The notes: generated from the letters alone by a model not told the origin. A stretch of DNA of 25,570 nucleotides from an uncultured Christensenella sp. (GCA_910576875.1 CAJTKI010000015.1:1-25570); one strand, 5' to 3'. Shown: positions 11,301 to 19,532, counted from the first letter of the stretch. Numbers and translations are program-made.

Positions 11301-13627
11301 CGGTCGTGCAACACAACGCGGATCGGACGCGGATAAATCGTAAATTTGCCGCCCTCCAAGCTGTCGGGATCGACGATATAGTTGGAGTTGTCGCACGTGA
11401 CGAACGCCATATAATCGCCCGCGTCGATCGCTTCCTTGCCGGGGGACAGATTGCCGGTATCTTTGAGCGACACTTCGCTCAGTCCGGTCGTCGTGCCTTC
11501 CGCCAGGTCGCCTTCGCCCAGATCCAGCGCCGCGGTCGGTCTCTTGCCGCCCGTGCCGTCATACCAGATCTTGGGCGCGTATTGCGTCCAGACGACCTTG
11601 ACGGGTCTGGGCTTGATCACGTACGCGGTCCGATGCTGATCTCCGATAAACGAAATTTCGGATACGCAATCGTCCCAATCGTGATTGACGACAAAGTCGA
11701 TCGGATATGTGCCGACAGCCGGATAGTTCGTGCCTTCGATGACGAGCGGATTGTTGGCGCTGCCGACGACGAACTTTTGTACGATCTGTTTGAGATACGC
11801 CTTGGTCTCTTCCACGCTTGTCGCGTCGAAAATAAACGGCGTATTGGGACTGATCACCTGATCGACGATCTGATCGGAATCCAATAGCGGATCCGCATAC
11901 AGCAAATTCAAACTATCGGTCGTCGATACCGCGATCTGGATCTTGACGCGATTGATCGTGACCGTAAAGCTGCCGCTTGCCTGCGCGTGGTTGGGCGCGG
12001 ACACGCGATAGTATACCGTATGATGCTTGGGCGCGTCCGGCTGCGATACGTCCAGACGATCGCCGCCGATCGAGACGCTGCTGCCGGCGACGTCCCAGTC
12101 GTCGTTGGTCAAGCTCAGTTGGATCGTCTTCGCATTCTCGCTCGGCGCGACGAACCCGTCGTACGCTGCGCCGCAGAAGTCGAAATCGATCCGATAATCC
12201 GAGTTTTTGAACGGTAGGTCTATATTACTGGCAAGCCCCGTGACGGAAAATACCTTTTCCTGAATCGTATACTTGCCGCACGGAACAGCGCCCGTGTTGC
12301 TCACGTCGGCGAGATTATCGGGATTAAACCAACAGAATTTGCGTCCCGAGACCTCGGCGACCGGACTGACCGTCAGCTCGTATTCGCCCGCATTTTGGAT
12401 CGCAACGCTGTTGGCGGCGCTGCCGTTGACCATCAGATTGTAATAGGTCGCATTGGTGTATCTGCCCCAGGTTTCATGCCCTGCGAGCGACAGCGCGGCG
12501 CCGTCGTAGGTTTTACCTCCCGCAAATTTATCATTCGGTTTGGTCAAGCGATATACGTATTCGTTAATTGCATCGACCTTTTCGTCAATTTGCTTTTGGG
12601 TCACTTCGCGTGTTTCCAGATAGTTGTCGCGAATATCTTTGATAAAAGCCTCCGCTCTGCTATACGCTCCGCCGCCGTCCAAACTCGTCAGCATGGAATA
12701 GTCCGTTACTCTGATCCTGTTTTCGAATTCGCGTACTTTGAAGTCCAGCTCCGATTTGTCGTAGATATAGATATTAAATGACATATTGTTTTTATACGGC
12801 GCGCCTGCAACTTCCGGAATAGCGTTAAAGTTATCCTGCTTATCCGGCATCGAAAAAGAATTGTTAAAATACAAATTGCGCCATTTCGTACCACTGGGAA
12901 ACTCATATCCGTACCATCGCGTATATGCCAGCGTACGACCGCTTTCCACTGCAAACGTATGTGTCTGCAGCCTCTTCTCCTCTGTCCTGTATGCAGAAGA
13001 AACCGTTCCCGTCAAATACGTCTTATACGTCATACGGGTCGCTTGTTTTTCCACAATAAATATCGTATTCTGAGTATTCCCATCCTCCGCGTAACTACCG
13101 TATGCGTTAGCGTCCACTTTGCTGACATCCTCTCGCACGCCCGGTCTATAATTGGAAAAAATATTATGCATCATGTAACCGGCGCTACTTGAATTCGGCG
13201 CCGAGATGTCGCCAAGCGTTTGCTCGTTTCCGGATCCGTCTGTATATTTGCCGCCGAAATACCCCAGCACGGTGTCATAAACGCCGACAGCGTCGTTACT
13301 TCCGTTTTTTGCATCCGCATATAGATCATAAGCGATATAATAACCCGCGTCCGACAATGATTCCGACACGTCCAAGTAAATCGCATTCGGGAACAAAATG
13401 CGAGCATACCCCGCGTTTCCGTCACTAGCCAAATTGACAAACGCGATCGACGTATTGTCCTTGGAATATTGGACTTTGCCCATATTATATGCCGAAGGCG
13501 CAACGACCGCGCCTCCTCCCGAACTAGCGTCCGGCGCGCACAGTATGCCCACCGCCGCTACAGTGGCGATCAGCATAACGGACAGCGTGACAATCGCCGT
13601 TATTCTGCGTTTACGGATTGAATTCAT
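5312..13627 (-). CDS. Giant secreted surface protein with MBG/YDG-like module arrays and C-terminal membrane anchor
   Basis: The 2771-residue product begins with a basic N-terminus and hydrophobic signal segment (RKRR, then about 20 hydrophobic residues). It ends with a membrane segment (about 2735-2759) and a KKKK tail, and has no LPXTG sorting motif. After a distinct N-terminal region of about 320 residues comes a helical FIVAR-like stretch (about 322-366) and then Ig-like beta modules. Recurrent signatures are YR(I/V)xAPNH, xVYGD, YDG/YNG...AGxYxA...NY, and linkers such as RPITVEV. These resemble the MBG and YDG repeat families of bacterial adhesins. Four block repeats of about 420 residues are followed by four consecutive YDG-type modules and a cap domain. 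I chose the ATG at 13627, which has GGGGG 8 bases upstream, over the in-frame TTG at 13642. A likely role is adhesion or binding at the cell surface. The ligand is unknown. Confidence 0.88.
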   Translation of the reverse strand: MNSIRKRRITAIVTLSVMLIATVAAVGILCAPDASSGGGAVVAPSAYNMGKVQYSKDNTSIAFVNLASDGNAGYARILFPNAIYLDVSESLSDAGYYIAYDLYADAKNGSNDAVGVYDTVLGYFGGKYTDGSGNEQTLGDISAPNSSSAGYMMHNIFSNYRPGVREDVSKVDANAYGSYAEDGNTQNTIFIVEKQATRMTYKTYLTGTVSSAYRTEEKRLQTHTFAVESGRTLAYTRWYGYEFPSGTKWRNLYFNNSFSMPDKQDNFNAIPEVAGAPYKNNMSFNIYIYDKSELDFKVREFENRIRVTDYSMLTSLDGGGAYSRAEAFIKDIRDNYLETREVTQKQIDEKVDAINEYVYRLTKPNDKFAGGKTYDGAALSLAGHETWGRYTNATYYNLMVNGSAANSVAIQNAGEYELTVSPVAEVSGRKFCWFNPDNLADVSNTGAVPCGKYTIQEKVFSVTGLASNIDLPFKNSDYRIDFDFCGAAYDGFVAPSENAKTIQLSLTNDDWDVAGSSVSIGGDRLDVSQPDAPKHHTVYYRVSAPNHAQASGSFTVTINRVKIQIAVSTTDSLNLLYADPLLDSDQIVDQVISPNTPFIFDATSVEETKAYLKQIVQKFVVGSANNPLVIEGTNYPAVGTYPIDFVVNHDWDDCVSEISFIGDQHRTAYVIKPRPVKVVWTQYAPKIWYDGTGGKRPTAALDLGEGDLAEGTTTGLSEVSLKDTGNLSPGKEAIDAGDYMAFVTCDNSNYIVDPDSLEGGKFTIYPRPIRVVLHDRSITYAAGLDADSRWNKYLTDMFQSNDDVYTLTLGSEVTDGKGALAYGENAHTTFTIDLIGAQYTDYVNGLRYFAATQPGREYELALRMESKNYVFTDDSANGKFTVNPAKIELSKQQFADWTYNGESRAFVLPNDNNDLIQLSGYEASIRSAVTIEYGEQSGVYASAPLMLKDAGVKEVYYRITAPNHIVHTGHVYVTIDRSTVYVDVTGQGDRKLVYGEDIPDSAGLIDLLGIRYYWSTDENLNDALKFDLSDKLEFQLLDGSGGEGVVTDNRAGAGKYSVGHAFINGEKSDNYVIEYVRDEQGQNKNVLACEISKRPLYVEWEQSGSGWTDGIRYTYDMSAPSVQPVAPDVYNGAMNVVVGKDGGRDTITLETLQLDGDKVGEYTLTTSLRQEINRNNYELVNPTQTFEIVKLEVRIMIKHQTAAYGSAKTVRLDTALIAPDLPGALWAYADGSPHFFSDHFSNYRLTSTAHSAPEGSYMDVGDYPITIEPLATATGEIVGNYAVTVVQVGDMDALFTITPAKVHYMGREFNIDVSNENGWVEKSQLLQRISTEPMNTPIDEFTVQMSDLLSTDMAFGDVPAESWDVAQTTPIGEDKLGNYYIWVQITHRNAAGKTNYTMDPVKISVNIWTDWVSVIVKKGVQAQYGDPTHDSARLFADLQFEAIYGIVGDDGANLPLEQALAELQNYVELFVGSGDASTPMGDTNDYGKYSIYFKVTDSSKYAHYRFLPYDGATHTSNIDAYTVVQRTIGINWGVMDEVYGDHSSGGDGSSVSNSHAYTLDNVLDADKGNVSVTVVFTAADGTNQGMVGGHVHDAGEYIAKVTAVSHPNYKLPDEVLECRFKVTPRPITVEVSNRTIVYGAQEATRDGINTFLNANVSGVDLYRITSGDIVSGDAVANIFRLKIGAYDLADGLQYLSANDGDSYAIELEKIVSADAQRGSALGHNYDITVVQGALTVQKSNGISFTDAQLRSARYNGAEQSVLAEELHYLLQGDGDLLKAGAVVSYKLFDDPSADYSTSLTFKNAGTYRIRIRIEAPNHVAKETDSAFEFRIEQAQVEISMTPTNKTYGDTIEDLLKDSGVDSFSDWLKQACNIQIKTYTLVDGKPDYYTVAGVDDDFRFKVIQKGQGNGDALEVGKNDTGEYRVYHENNTALSQNYSIAYYREPGESDTCNASAYVIVPRTVRVRWETNGAIAPSNNRFEYTGAAPDIHAYVQLVGEANETDLPVLSELIQGIADKEKATIDFNVGRYTAKVVGDASFDINKYMKNYVFANNTFDYEIVAKEITVVILNQSFVYGQDMTKADAELDHTRYTCETTLVGQPIRLTRSATSAKYYGVGSYEIHGSCVSDNYQATFVGQNGDAEYGVFQVTAAQIGMNIHTHRTDYNGNDLVLDIKENLKNETTGDGKPVYTIAGDMQWDDAKITYLQDNGTFADVKPVIRGVTSGDGVVVTFRVELANHKTSEFTVIVRVNPATLVVLVARGGASVYGDDLLDSDQLYDQAKITLDAEASSIKDLDLKTLLQFRADVQDGGHARRYNIVYAFIRPQDEQLYNVQLVGATDAYEITKRELTVQWQYTDAFVYNGNEHAVSATLVGAIGTDTVVANYEGNHAINAGTYTATAVSVDHEDYKLGVSAKLEWRIAPKGITVAWSAGDFTYDGNEHLVDAPVVTDGVLPQDSCDVQVHGAQINAGKHIATAVADNGNYTVVNAEFEFEIKQAALRIVWDEQALTYDGTPQAPTARVVVDDLIGQDVCAVVVNGAQVNAGEYVAVATLDNANYRIVADDAKAFAIAPKAITFTWTNQDDLRYTGEKQAPKAVVVGAVAGDVVEFEIDGAQENAGSGYIATVIGVKNPNYVIDAAQESMSTAYSIGKGINAFNGALELPETVTQLPWIGDDKPQSKWGDVIVKYYSDEACTQEVADIAKAGEGIYWIKAMVVGTSNYDEIVSQVFRVELQGGLNVALIVVGVVVCVALLAGALAVVLVTNKKKKQQGETV
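6844..6852 (-). repeat. Nine-G homopolymer inside the giant surface-protein gene
   Basis: Nine consecutive C on the plus strand give G9 on the coding strand, read in frame as part of the residues RGG near position 2260. It is the longest G/C run I see in the window. Tracts of this kind are known sites of slipped-strand mispairing in surface-protein genes of other bacteria. Confidence 0.9.
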
Positions 13628-13661
13628 AGAAATTTCCCCCAAATCCTAATATCTCATTTTC

Positions 13662-13690
13662 ATTTTATCGTTCTCATCCGCGCTTGTCAA
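13662..13690 (-). promoter_or_regulatory. Strong predicted sigma-A promoter of the surface-protein operon
   Basis: On the minus strand: TTGACA, 17 bases, TAAAAT, placed 35 bases upstream of the chosen ATG at 13627. A second TTGACA lies at 13721-13726 with only a weak -10 (TAACGG) at 17-base spacing. The near-consensus primary promoter predicts high basal expression. Confidence 0.8.
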
Positions 13691-14010
13691 TAGCTTACCG
13701 TTAATAAAACTGCCAAATTTTGTCAAAGCTCTCACAAAGTTTCCGTTCCTACTGCTTGCACGCGCAAATTATCGGAATCCGAAACGCTCGCACGGCATGG
13801 GATACCGCGTCGCATCGTCTTGCATATTTGACGACGCATCGACCTGTCGCGCTCCGTCTATAAACGCGCATGGACACGCGCGCAAGCATGCGCTGTGAAT
13901 CAATGCAAATCTACGCGCTCCATACCTCTATCGCCAATCGCCCCGACCGCATCGCATCGATCCATCGTGCCTTTGCGACGCTCTTGCCGCATATGTCCGC
14001 GCGTCGCCTC

Positions 14011-14039
14011 TTGCGGCAAATCCCGATCCATGTTACAAT
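14011..14039 (+). promoter_or_regulatory. Predicted extended -10 promoter of the acetyltransferase gene
   Basis: TTGCGG, a 17-base spacer and TACAAT, with TG one base ahead of the -10 box (TGT-TACAAT), form an extended -10 promoter. The ATG at 14109 follows about 70 bases downstream. Confidence 0.7.
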
Positions 14040-14108
14040 CAATATATCCCCTATCGCAAGCCGACCCGATCGGATCGATTTGCAACAACGTCAAGGAGAA
14101 CCCGCCCC

Positions 14109-14702
14109 ATGGATCGCAGACCGACCGTACCGATCAATTGCCTGTTTCAAGGTTGTTACAATCCCGATTTTGAAAAAGAAATCGCCGCATGCAAGGACAA
14201 ATGCTATCGATATAATCGATTGCACCCCAACGACCGCGACGGACAGCAAGCGTTGCTCGCGCAGATTTTGGGGAAAATGGGAAAAGAAGTCTGCATTACG
14301 CCGCCGTTTTGGTGCGACTACGGATATCATATCGCAGTCGGCGACTACTTCTATTCCAATCACAATCTGATCGTGACGGACGGCGCGCAAGTGACGTTCG
14401 GCGATCATGTATTCGTTGCGCCCAACTGCTGTTTTACGACCGCGGAGCACGCGCTCGATCCCGAACAACGCAAAGCCGGCATCGAGATCGCCAAACCGAT
14501 CACGATCGGCAACAACGTCTGGATCGGCGCGGGGACGACCGTCCTTGCCGGCGTAACGATCGGTGACAACACTGTCATCGGCGCGGGCAGCGTCGTCAAG
14601 AAGTCGATCCCCGCCGACGTGATCGCGGTCGGCGTACCGTGCAAAGTGCTTCGCCTGATCACCGAAGCGGACAAATACCGCTATCCGATGCACCGTCCGT
14701 AA
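14109..14702 (+). CDS. Maltose/galactoside O-acetyltransferase-like enzyme (left-handed beta-helix family)
   Basis: The 197-residue protein belongs to the NodL/LacA/Maa family of acetyl-CoA-dependent sugar O-acetyltransferases. It has an N-terminal helical Mac-type region (residues about 18-60), then hexapeptide repeats forming a left-handed beta-helix, including ITIGNNVWIGAGTTV and VTIGDNTVIGAG, and the closing GVPCKVLR. The probable catalytic histidine is His114 in TAEHALDPEQR, matching the usual TAGHPLDPEER-type motif. Length is normal for the family. The start is supported by AAGGAG 10 bases upstream and an extended -10 promoter. It is the only clear plus-strand gene here and appears monocistronic. 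The acceptor sugar cannot be read from sequence, so a specific gene name would be a guess. I see no clear terminator after it. Confidence 0.9.
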   Translation: MDRRPTVPINCLFQGCYNPDFEKEIAACKDKCYRYNRLHPNDRDGQQALLAQILGKMGKEVCITPPFWCDYGYHIAVGDYFYSNHNLIVTDGAQVTFGDHVFVAPNCCFTTAEHALDPEQRKAGIEIAKPITIGNNVWIGAGTTVLAGVTIGDNTVIGAGSVVKKSIPADVIAVGVPCKVLRLITEADKYRYPMHRP

Positions 14703-15052
14703 ACCCGAGTCCTGCAACCAATCTTGCGACACCATCGCAGATCCGTCGATCCGGCAGTTGCAACCAATTGCCGCGCGATGCATTTTGTTTGCTCGTCCGA
14801 TCGGACAAAACCGTTATGCGGTATGCTGTCCGTAAAATCGCATTTCCCGCAATCGACAGTTGCGTGAAGACGCAAATGCGTCCATACGACGATTCCGCCG
14901 ACTGCATCAAACGCGTTGCCGTTCCCGGAAACCAAAAATCGCTTACCGCCCCCGCACGCAAATCCGAATCTCCCGCATATATCGTGCAATCTTCGTTACC
15001 CGTCGACGACCTTGTCCCCGTCCCCGCTCTGCGCAAACCCCGCAAATACAAA
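14703..15052. other. Intergenic region between convergent acetyltransferase and tuf genes
   Basis: I find no supported gene in these 350 bases. There is a short palindrome GTCCGATCGGAC without a T-tract, and two near copies of GCAACCAAT (near 14717 and 14760). Neither is enough to call a function. The right-hand boundary is the tuf terminator. Confidence 0.5.
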
Positions 15053-15080
15053 CAACGCCCGGACTTACGTCCGAGCGTTG
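15053..15080 (-). terminator. Intrinsic terminator after tuf
   Basis: A 12-base stem (15053-15064 with 15069-15080, one G-U pair in the minus-strand transcript) and a 4-base loop is followed on the minus strand by TTTGTATTTG. It lies about 20 bases after the tuf stop and ends the rpsL-rpsG-fusA-tuf transcription unit. Confidence 0.85.
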
Positions 15081-15101
15081 CGGTTATTGATAGGCGATGC
15101 C

Positions 15102-16304
<1,203 letters not shown>

Positions 16305-16349
16305 GATTGATTCCTCCTAGATTTGACCTTAACGTCATCTTTATTCTTT

Positions 16350-16378
16350 ATTTTATAGTTATTTTACAGATTTGTCAA
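16350..16378 (-). promoter_or_regulatory. Strong internal promoter for tuf
   Basis: On the minus strand: TTGACA, 17-base spacer, TAAAAT, in the gap between fusA and tuf and about 45 bases ahead of the tuf ATG. It lets tuf be transcribed independently of the upstream ribosomal genes. Confidence 0.85.
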
Positions 16379-16421
16379 CCGCAAAATGCAAGTTGATGCA
16401 ACCTGCGCCGTACGATCGGCA

Positions 16422-18506
16422 TCAGTCCTTTTTGGCGCGCTGAGTAATGATCTTCTCGGCAACGCTCTTGGGGACTTCCTCGTAGTGATCGGGGGTCATC
16501 GTAAAGTTGCCGCGACCCTGCGTGCTGGAACGCAACGTCGTCGCATATCCGAACATTTCCGCAAGCGGGATTTCGCTGTCCACGCGCTCGACGCCCGCGA
16601 TCAGCTCCATGCTCTTGATATTGCCGCGACGACCGGTAACGGTCTGGATGACTTCGCCCAGATAATCTTCCGGGGTTTCGACTTCGACCGACATGATCGG
16701 TTCCAACAACACCGCGCCCGCCTTGGAACAAGCGTCCTTAAACGCGAGCGAACCCGCGATCTTAAACGCCATTTCGGACGAGTCGACTTCGTGGTAGCTA
16801 CCGTCGATCAGATCGATGTTGAAGTCCACCATCTCGTAACCCGCGACGAAACCGCCGCGCGCGGCTTCGCGGATACCCGCTTCGACCGCCGGGATGTATT
16901 CCTTCGGGATGCTGCCGCCGACCGTCTTGTCCACAAACGTGATGCCCTTGCCGGGTTCGTTGGGGCTCATGACGATCTTACAGTGACCGTACTGACCTTT
17001 ACCGCCGGACTGACGCTTGTACAGACCTTCGGCGTTGACCGCCTTGCGGATCGTCTCGCGATACGCGACCTGCGGGCTGCCGACGTTGGCGTCCACTTTG
17101 AATTCGCGCAGCAATCTGTCTACGATGATGTCCAGATGCAACTCGCCCATACCCGAAATGATCGTCTGACCGGTCTCTTGGTTGGTGTACGTCTTAAAGG
17201 TCGGATCTTCTTCCGCCAGCTTCGCCAGCGCCATGCCCATCTTTTCCTGACCGGCTTTGGTCTTGGGTTCGATCGCGACGGAGATAACCGGTTCCGGGAA
17301 CTCCATGCTTTCCAATACGATCGGATGATCCGCATCGCACAGCGTGTCGCCCGTGCCGGTGTCTTTCAGACCGACGATCGCGATGATGTCGCCCGCAAAC
17401 GCCTCGTCCACTTCGGTACGGCTGTTCGCGTGCATGCGCACCAAACGACCGACGCGCTCGCGCTTGCCTTTGGTCGAGTTGAGCACGTACGAACCGCTCT
17501 TGATCGAGCCGGAGTACACGCGGAAGAACGCCAAACGTCCGATAAACGGATCCGCCATGATCTTAAACGCAAGTCCGCTGAACGGCGCTTTGTCGTCCGC
17601 TTCGCGCGTCAAAACCTTGTCTTTATCGCCGACTTCGGTGCCTTCGACCGGCGGAATGTCGAGCGGGGACGGCAGATAGTCGACGATCGCGTCGAGCAGC
17701 AACTGCACGCCCTTGTTGCGATACGCCGATCCGCACAATACGGGATTGAGTTCCATCGACAGCACGCCTTTGCGGATCGCATGACGGATTTCGTCCGGCG
17801 TGATCGGCTCGTCTTCGAGGATCTTCATCATCAGATCGTCGTCGAACACCGAGATCGCATCCAACAGCTTTTCGCGCGCCGCAGCCGCTTCGTCGACCAA
17901 ATCCGCGGGGATCTCGCGACGTTCGAACTGCTTGCCTTCCTTATCGAGATAGACGATCGCATTGTTTTCGACCAGATCCACCACGCCGACAAAGTTATCT
18001 TCCTTGCCGATCGGAACGACGATCGGAACCGCGTTCGCATGCAAACGCGTCCGCATCATTTCGACCGCGTTATTGAAGTCCGCGCCGTCTCTGTCCATCT
18101 TGTTGACAAACGCGATGCGCGGGACGTGATACTTGGTCGCCTGACGCCATACCGTCTCGGATTGGGGCTGAACGCCGCCGCGCGCGCAGAACACCGCGAC
18201 CGCGCCGTCCAAGATACGCAGACTTCTCTCTACCTCGACGGTAAAGTCCACGTGTCCGGGGGTGTCGATCAGGTTGATGCGCGTGTTGCGCCACTGGGTG
18301 GACGTCGCAGCGGACGTGATCGTAATGCCGCGCTCCTGCTCCTGCACCATCCAGTCCATCGTCGCGCCGCCTTCGTGCACTTCGCCGATCTTATGATTGA
18401 TACCGGTGTAGTACAGGATACGCTCCGAAGTCGTCGTCTTGCCGGCGTCGATGTGTGCCATAATACCGATATTTCTGGTATTTTCCAACGAATATTCTCT
18501 GGCCAT
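16422..18506 (-). CDS. fusA: Elongation factor G
   Basis: EF-G is the GTPase that drives ribosomal translocation and, with RRF, recycling. The 694-residue length matches Bacillus-type EF-G. Visible motifs are AHIDAGKTTTSERIL (P-loop), the switch region QEQERGITITSAA, DTPGHVDF, and NKMDRDGADF for guanine specificity. The C-terminal domains include the conserved segments SGMGELHLDI and GRRGNI. The start MAREYSLENTRNIGIMAHID is standard, with AGAGGA 9 bases upstream. It follows rpsG by 33 bases in the operon. The C-terminus is the expected short lysine-rich tail (AKKD). Confidence 0.99.
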   Translation of the reverse strand: MAREYSLENTRNIGIMAHIDAGKTTTSERILYYTGINHKIGEVHEGGATMDWMVQEQERGITITSAATSTQWRNTRINLIDTPGHVDFTVEVERSLRILDGAVAVFCARGGVQPQSETVWRQATKYHVPRIAFVNKMDRDGADFNNAVEMMRTRLHANAVPIVVPIGKEDNFVGVVDLVENNAIVYLDKEGKQFERREIPADLVDEAAAAREKLLDAISVFDDDLMMKILEDEPITPDEIRHAIRKGVLSMELNPVLCGSAYRNKGVQLLLDAIVDYLPSPLDIPPVEGTEVGDKDKVLTREADDKAPFSGLAFKIMADPFIGRLAFFRVYSGSIKSGSYVLNSTKGKRERVGRLVRMHANSRTEVDEAFAGDIIAIVGLKDTGTGDTLCDADHPIVLESMEFPEPVISVAIEPKTKAGQEKMGMALAKLAEEDPTFKTYTNQETGQTIISGMGELHLDIIVDRLLREFKVDANVGSPQVAYRETIRKAVNAEGLYKRQSGGKGQYGHCKIVMSPNEPGKGITFVDKTVGGSIPKEYIPAVEAGIREAARGGFVAGYEMVDFNIDLIDGSYHEVDSSEMAFKIAGSLAFKDACSKAGAVLLEPIMSVEVETPEDYLGEVIQTVTGRRGNIKSMELIAGVERVDSEIPLAEMFGYATTLRSSTQGRGNFTMTPDHYEEVPKSVAEKIITQRAKKD

Positions 18507-18539
18507 TCGTAATTATCCTCTTTTACGGATCGCAGGCGA

Positions 18540-19010
18540 TTACCAGCGATAGTGAGCGAACGCCTTGTTAGCTTCCGCCATTCTGTGCATGTCTTCTTTC
18601 TTTCTGACCGAGTTGCCGGTGTTGTTGTAAGCGTCCATGAGTTCGGCGGCGACGCGTTCGATCATCGTCTTTTCGCCTCTCTTGCGCGCAAACATAACCA
18701 ACCAACGGATCGCCAGCGTTTGACGACGCGCGGGTCTGATTTCCATCGGGACCTGGTATGTCGAACCGCCTACGCGGCGCGCCTTGACTTCCAAAACGGG
18801 CATTACGTTATCCAGCGCTTTGTTGAAAACTTCCATCGGCGCCACGCCCATCTTTGCTTGAATCATATCGAAAGCACCGTACACGATCTCTTGCGCGACG
18901 CCCTTTTTGCCGTCGTACATGACCTGGTTCGTGAACTTGGTCACGACCTTGCTGTTGTACATCGGATCGGGCAAAACGTCTCTCGCCGGTACTCCACTTC
19001 TTCTTGGCAT
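18540..19010 (-). CDS. rpsG: 30S ribosomal protein S7
   Basis: S7 is a primary 16S rRNA binding protein that organises the 30S head and contacts E-site tRNA. The 156-residue length is exactly typical. Recognisable segments are MPRRSGVPARDVLPDP at the start, KKGVAQEIVYGAFD, GGSTYQVPMEIRPARRQTLAIRWL, and the C-terminal KKEDMHRMAEANKAFAHYRW. AGGAGG lies 9 bases before the ATG. In many bacteria S7 represses its own operon by binding the rpsL-rpsG gap. The gap here is only 49 bases and I cannot confirm such a site. Confidence 0.99.
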   Translation of the reverse strand: MPRRSGVPARDVLPDPMYNSKVVTKFTNQVMYDGKKGVAQEIVYGAFDMIQAKMGVAPMEVFNKALDNVMPVLEVKARRVGGSTYQVPMEIRPARRQTLAIRWLVMFARKRGEKTMIERVAAELMDAYNNTGNSVRKKEDMHRMAEANKAFAHYRW

Positions 19011-19059
19011 AACAATAAACCTCCTTGTTAGATTGTGAATTTCATTCGACTAAAAGCCC

Positions 19060-19431
19060 TTATTTGGGACGTTTTGCGCCGTATTTAGATCTTGCTTGCA
19101 TACGCTTCGCAACACCTGCACTGTCCAGCGTACCACGAATGATGTGATATCTGACGCCAGGCAAGTCTCTTACTCTACCACCCCGGATCAACACTACGCT
19201 GTGTTCCTGCAAGTTGTGACCGATGCCCGGGATGTAAATCGTACCTTCCATACCGTTCACCAGACGCACTCTCGCGATCTTACGCAACGCCGAGTTCGGC
19301 TTCTTCGGAGAAGTCGTCGTGACGGAAAGGCAAACGCCTCTCTTCTGCGGGCACTTCGCCATGATGGGGGCAGTGCTCTTCTTGACCTGTTTCTCGCGAC
19401 CTTGCCGGATCAACTGATTGATTGTTGGCAT
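19060..19431 (-). CDS. rpsL: 30S ribosomal protein S12 with Arg at position 88
   Basis: S12 sits at the decoding centre and controls translational accuracy. The 123-residue product starts MPTINQLIRQGREKQ, with AGGAGG 9 bases upstream of the ATG at 19431. A longer in-frame extension upstream is not conserved in the family and is rejected. Conserved segments are TTTSPKKPNSALRK, with Lys43 and Lys44 intact, and LIRGGRVRDLPGVRYH. In the latter the residue normally lysine (RVKDLPG; position 88 counting Met) is arginine, encoded by AGA at 19168-19170. Lys-to-Arg at this position is an established streptomycin-resistance substitution in other bacteria. It is the first gene of the operon, with its own promoter about 100 bases upstream. 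Confidence 0.98.
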   Translation of the reverse strand: MPTINQLIRQGREKQVKKSTAPIMAKCPQKRGVCLSVTTTSPKKPNSALRKIARVRLVNGMEGTIYIPGIGHNLQEHSVVLIRGGRVRDLPGVRYHIIRGTLDSAGVAKRMQARSKYGAKRPK

Positions 19432-19532
19432 ATCCGCATACCTCCTGTAAAGAATTTTGTGAATGAGACTGCACAATCTGACAAGCGCAAACTCAATCGG
19501 GCAGATGTATAGAATTTACATCATGCTTTTCT

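Larger units (their letters stand above)
13628..14108. other. Divergent intergenic region between surface-protein operon and acetyltransferase gene
   Basis: This stretch holds the minus-strand promoter at 13662-13690 and the plus-strand promoter at 14011-14039. Between about 13730 and 14010 I see no credible gene, RNA structure or long repeat. Short open frames there lack ribosome binding sites and protein-like composition. Confidence 0.6.

Noticed and set aside
5327..11887. Very long open frame on the plus strand, antisense to the giant surface-protein gene
   Set aside because: It has no ribosome binding site or recognisable domain, and its Arg/Val/Asp-rich composition is what a GC-rich repetitive sense gene gives when read backwards. 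The minus strand has a promoter, a signal peptide, repeats and an anchor.
13520..13560. Lipoprotein signal in the giant protein (cysteine after VAAVGIL)
   Set aside because: The residue before Cys is Leu, which does not fit the lipobox, where Gly, Ala or Ser is expected. An ordinary signal peptide or N-terminal membrane segment is more likely.
13628..13642. TTG at 13642 as the start of the giant protein
   Set aside because: The ATG at 13627 has a G-rich ribosome binding site at the right distance, and that site would lie inside the coding region if the TTG were used.
14794..14806. Palindrome GTCCGATCGGAC as terminator of the acetyltransferase gene
   Set aside because: It is followed by A rather than T on the plus strand and lies about 90 bases past the stop, so it does not fit an intrinsic terminator.
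16386..18512. Long plus-strand open frame opposite fusA
   Set aside because: EF-G on the minus strand is unambiguous and full length. The antisense frame follows from its codon bias. The same applies to the frame opposite secA (21783-24599) and those opposite tuf and the 716-residue protein gene.
19432..19476. N-terminal extension of S12 starting upstream of MPTINQ
   Set aside because: The extension is not conserved in S12 and would contain the AGGAGG site that serves the ATG at 19431.
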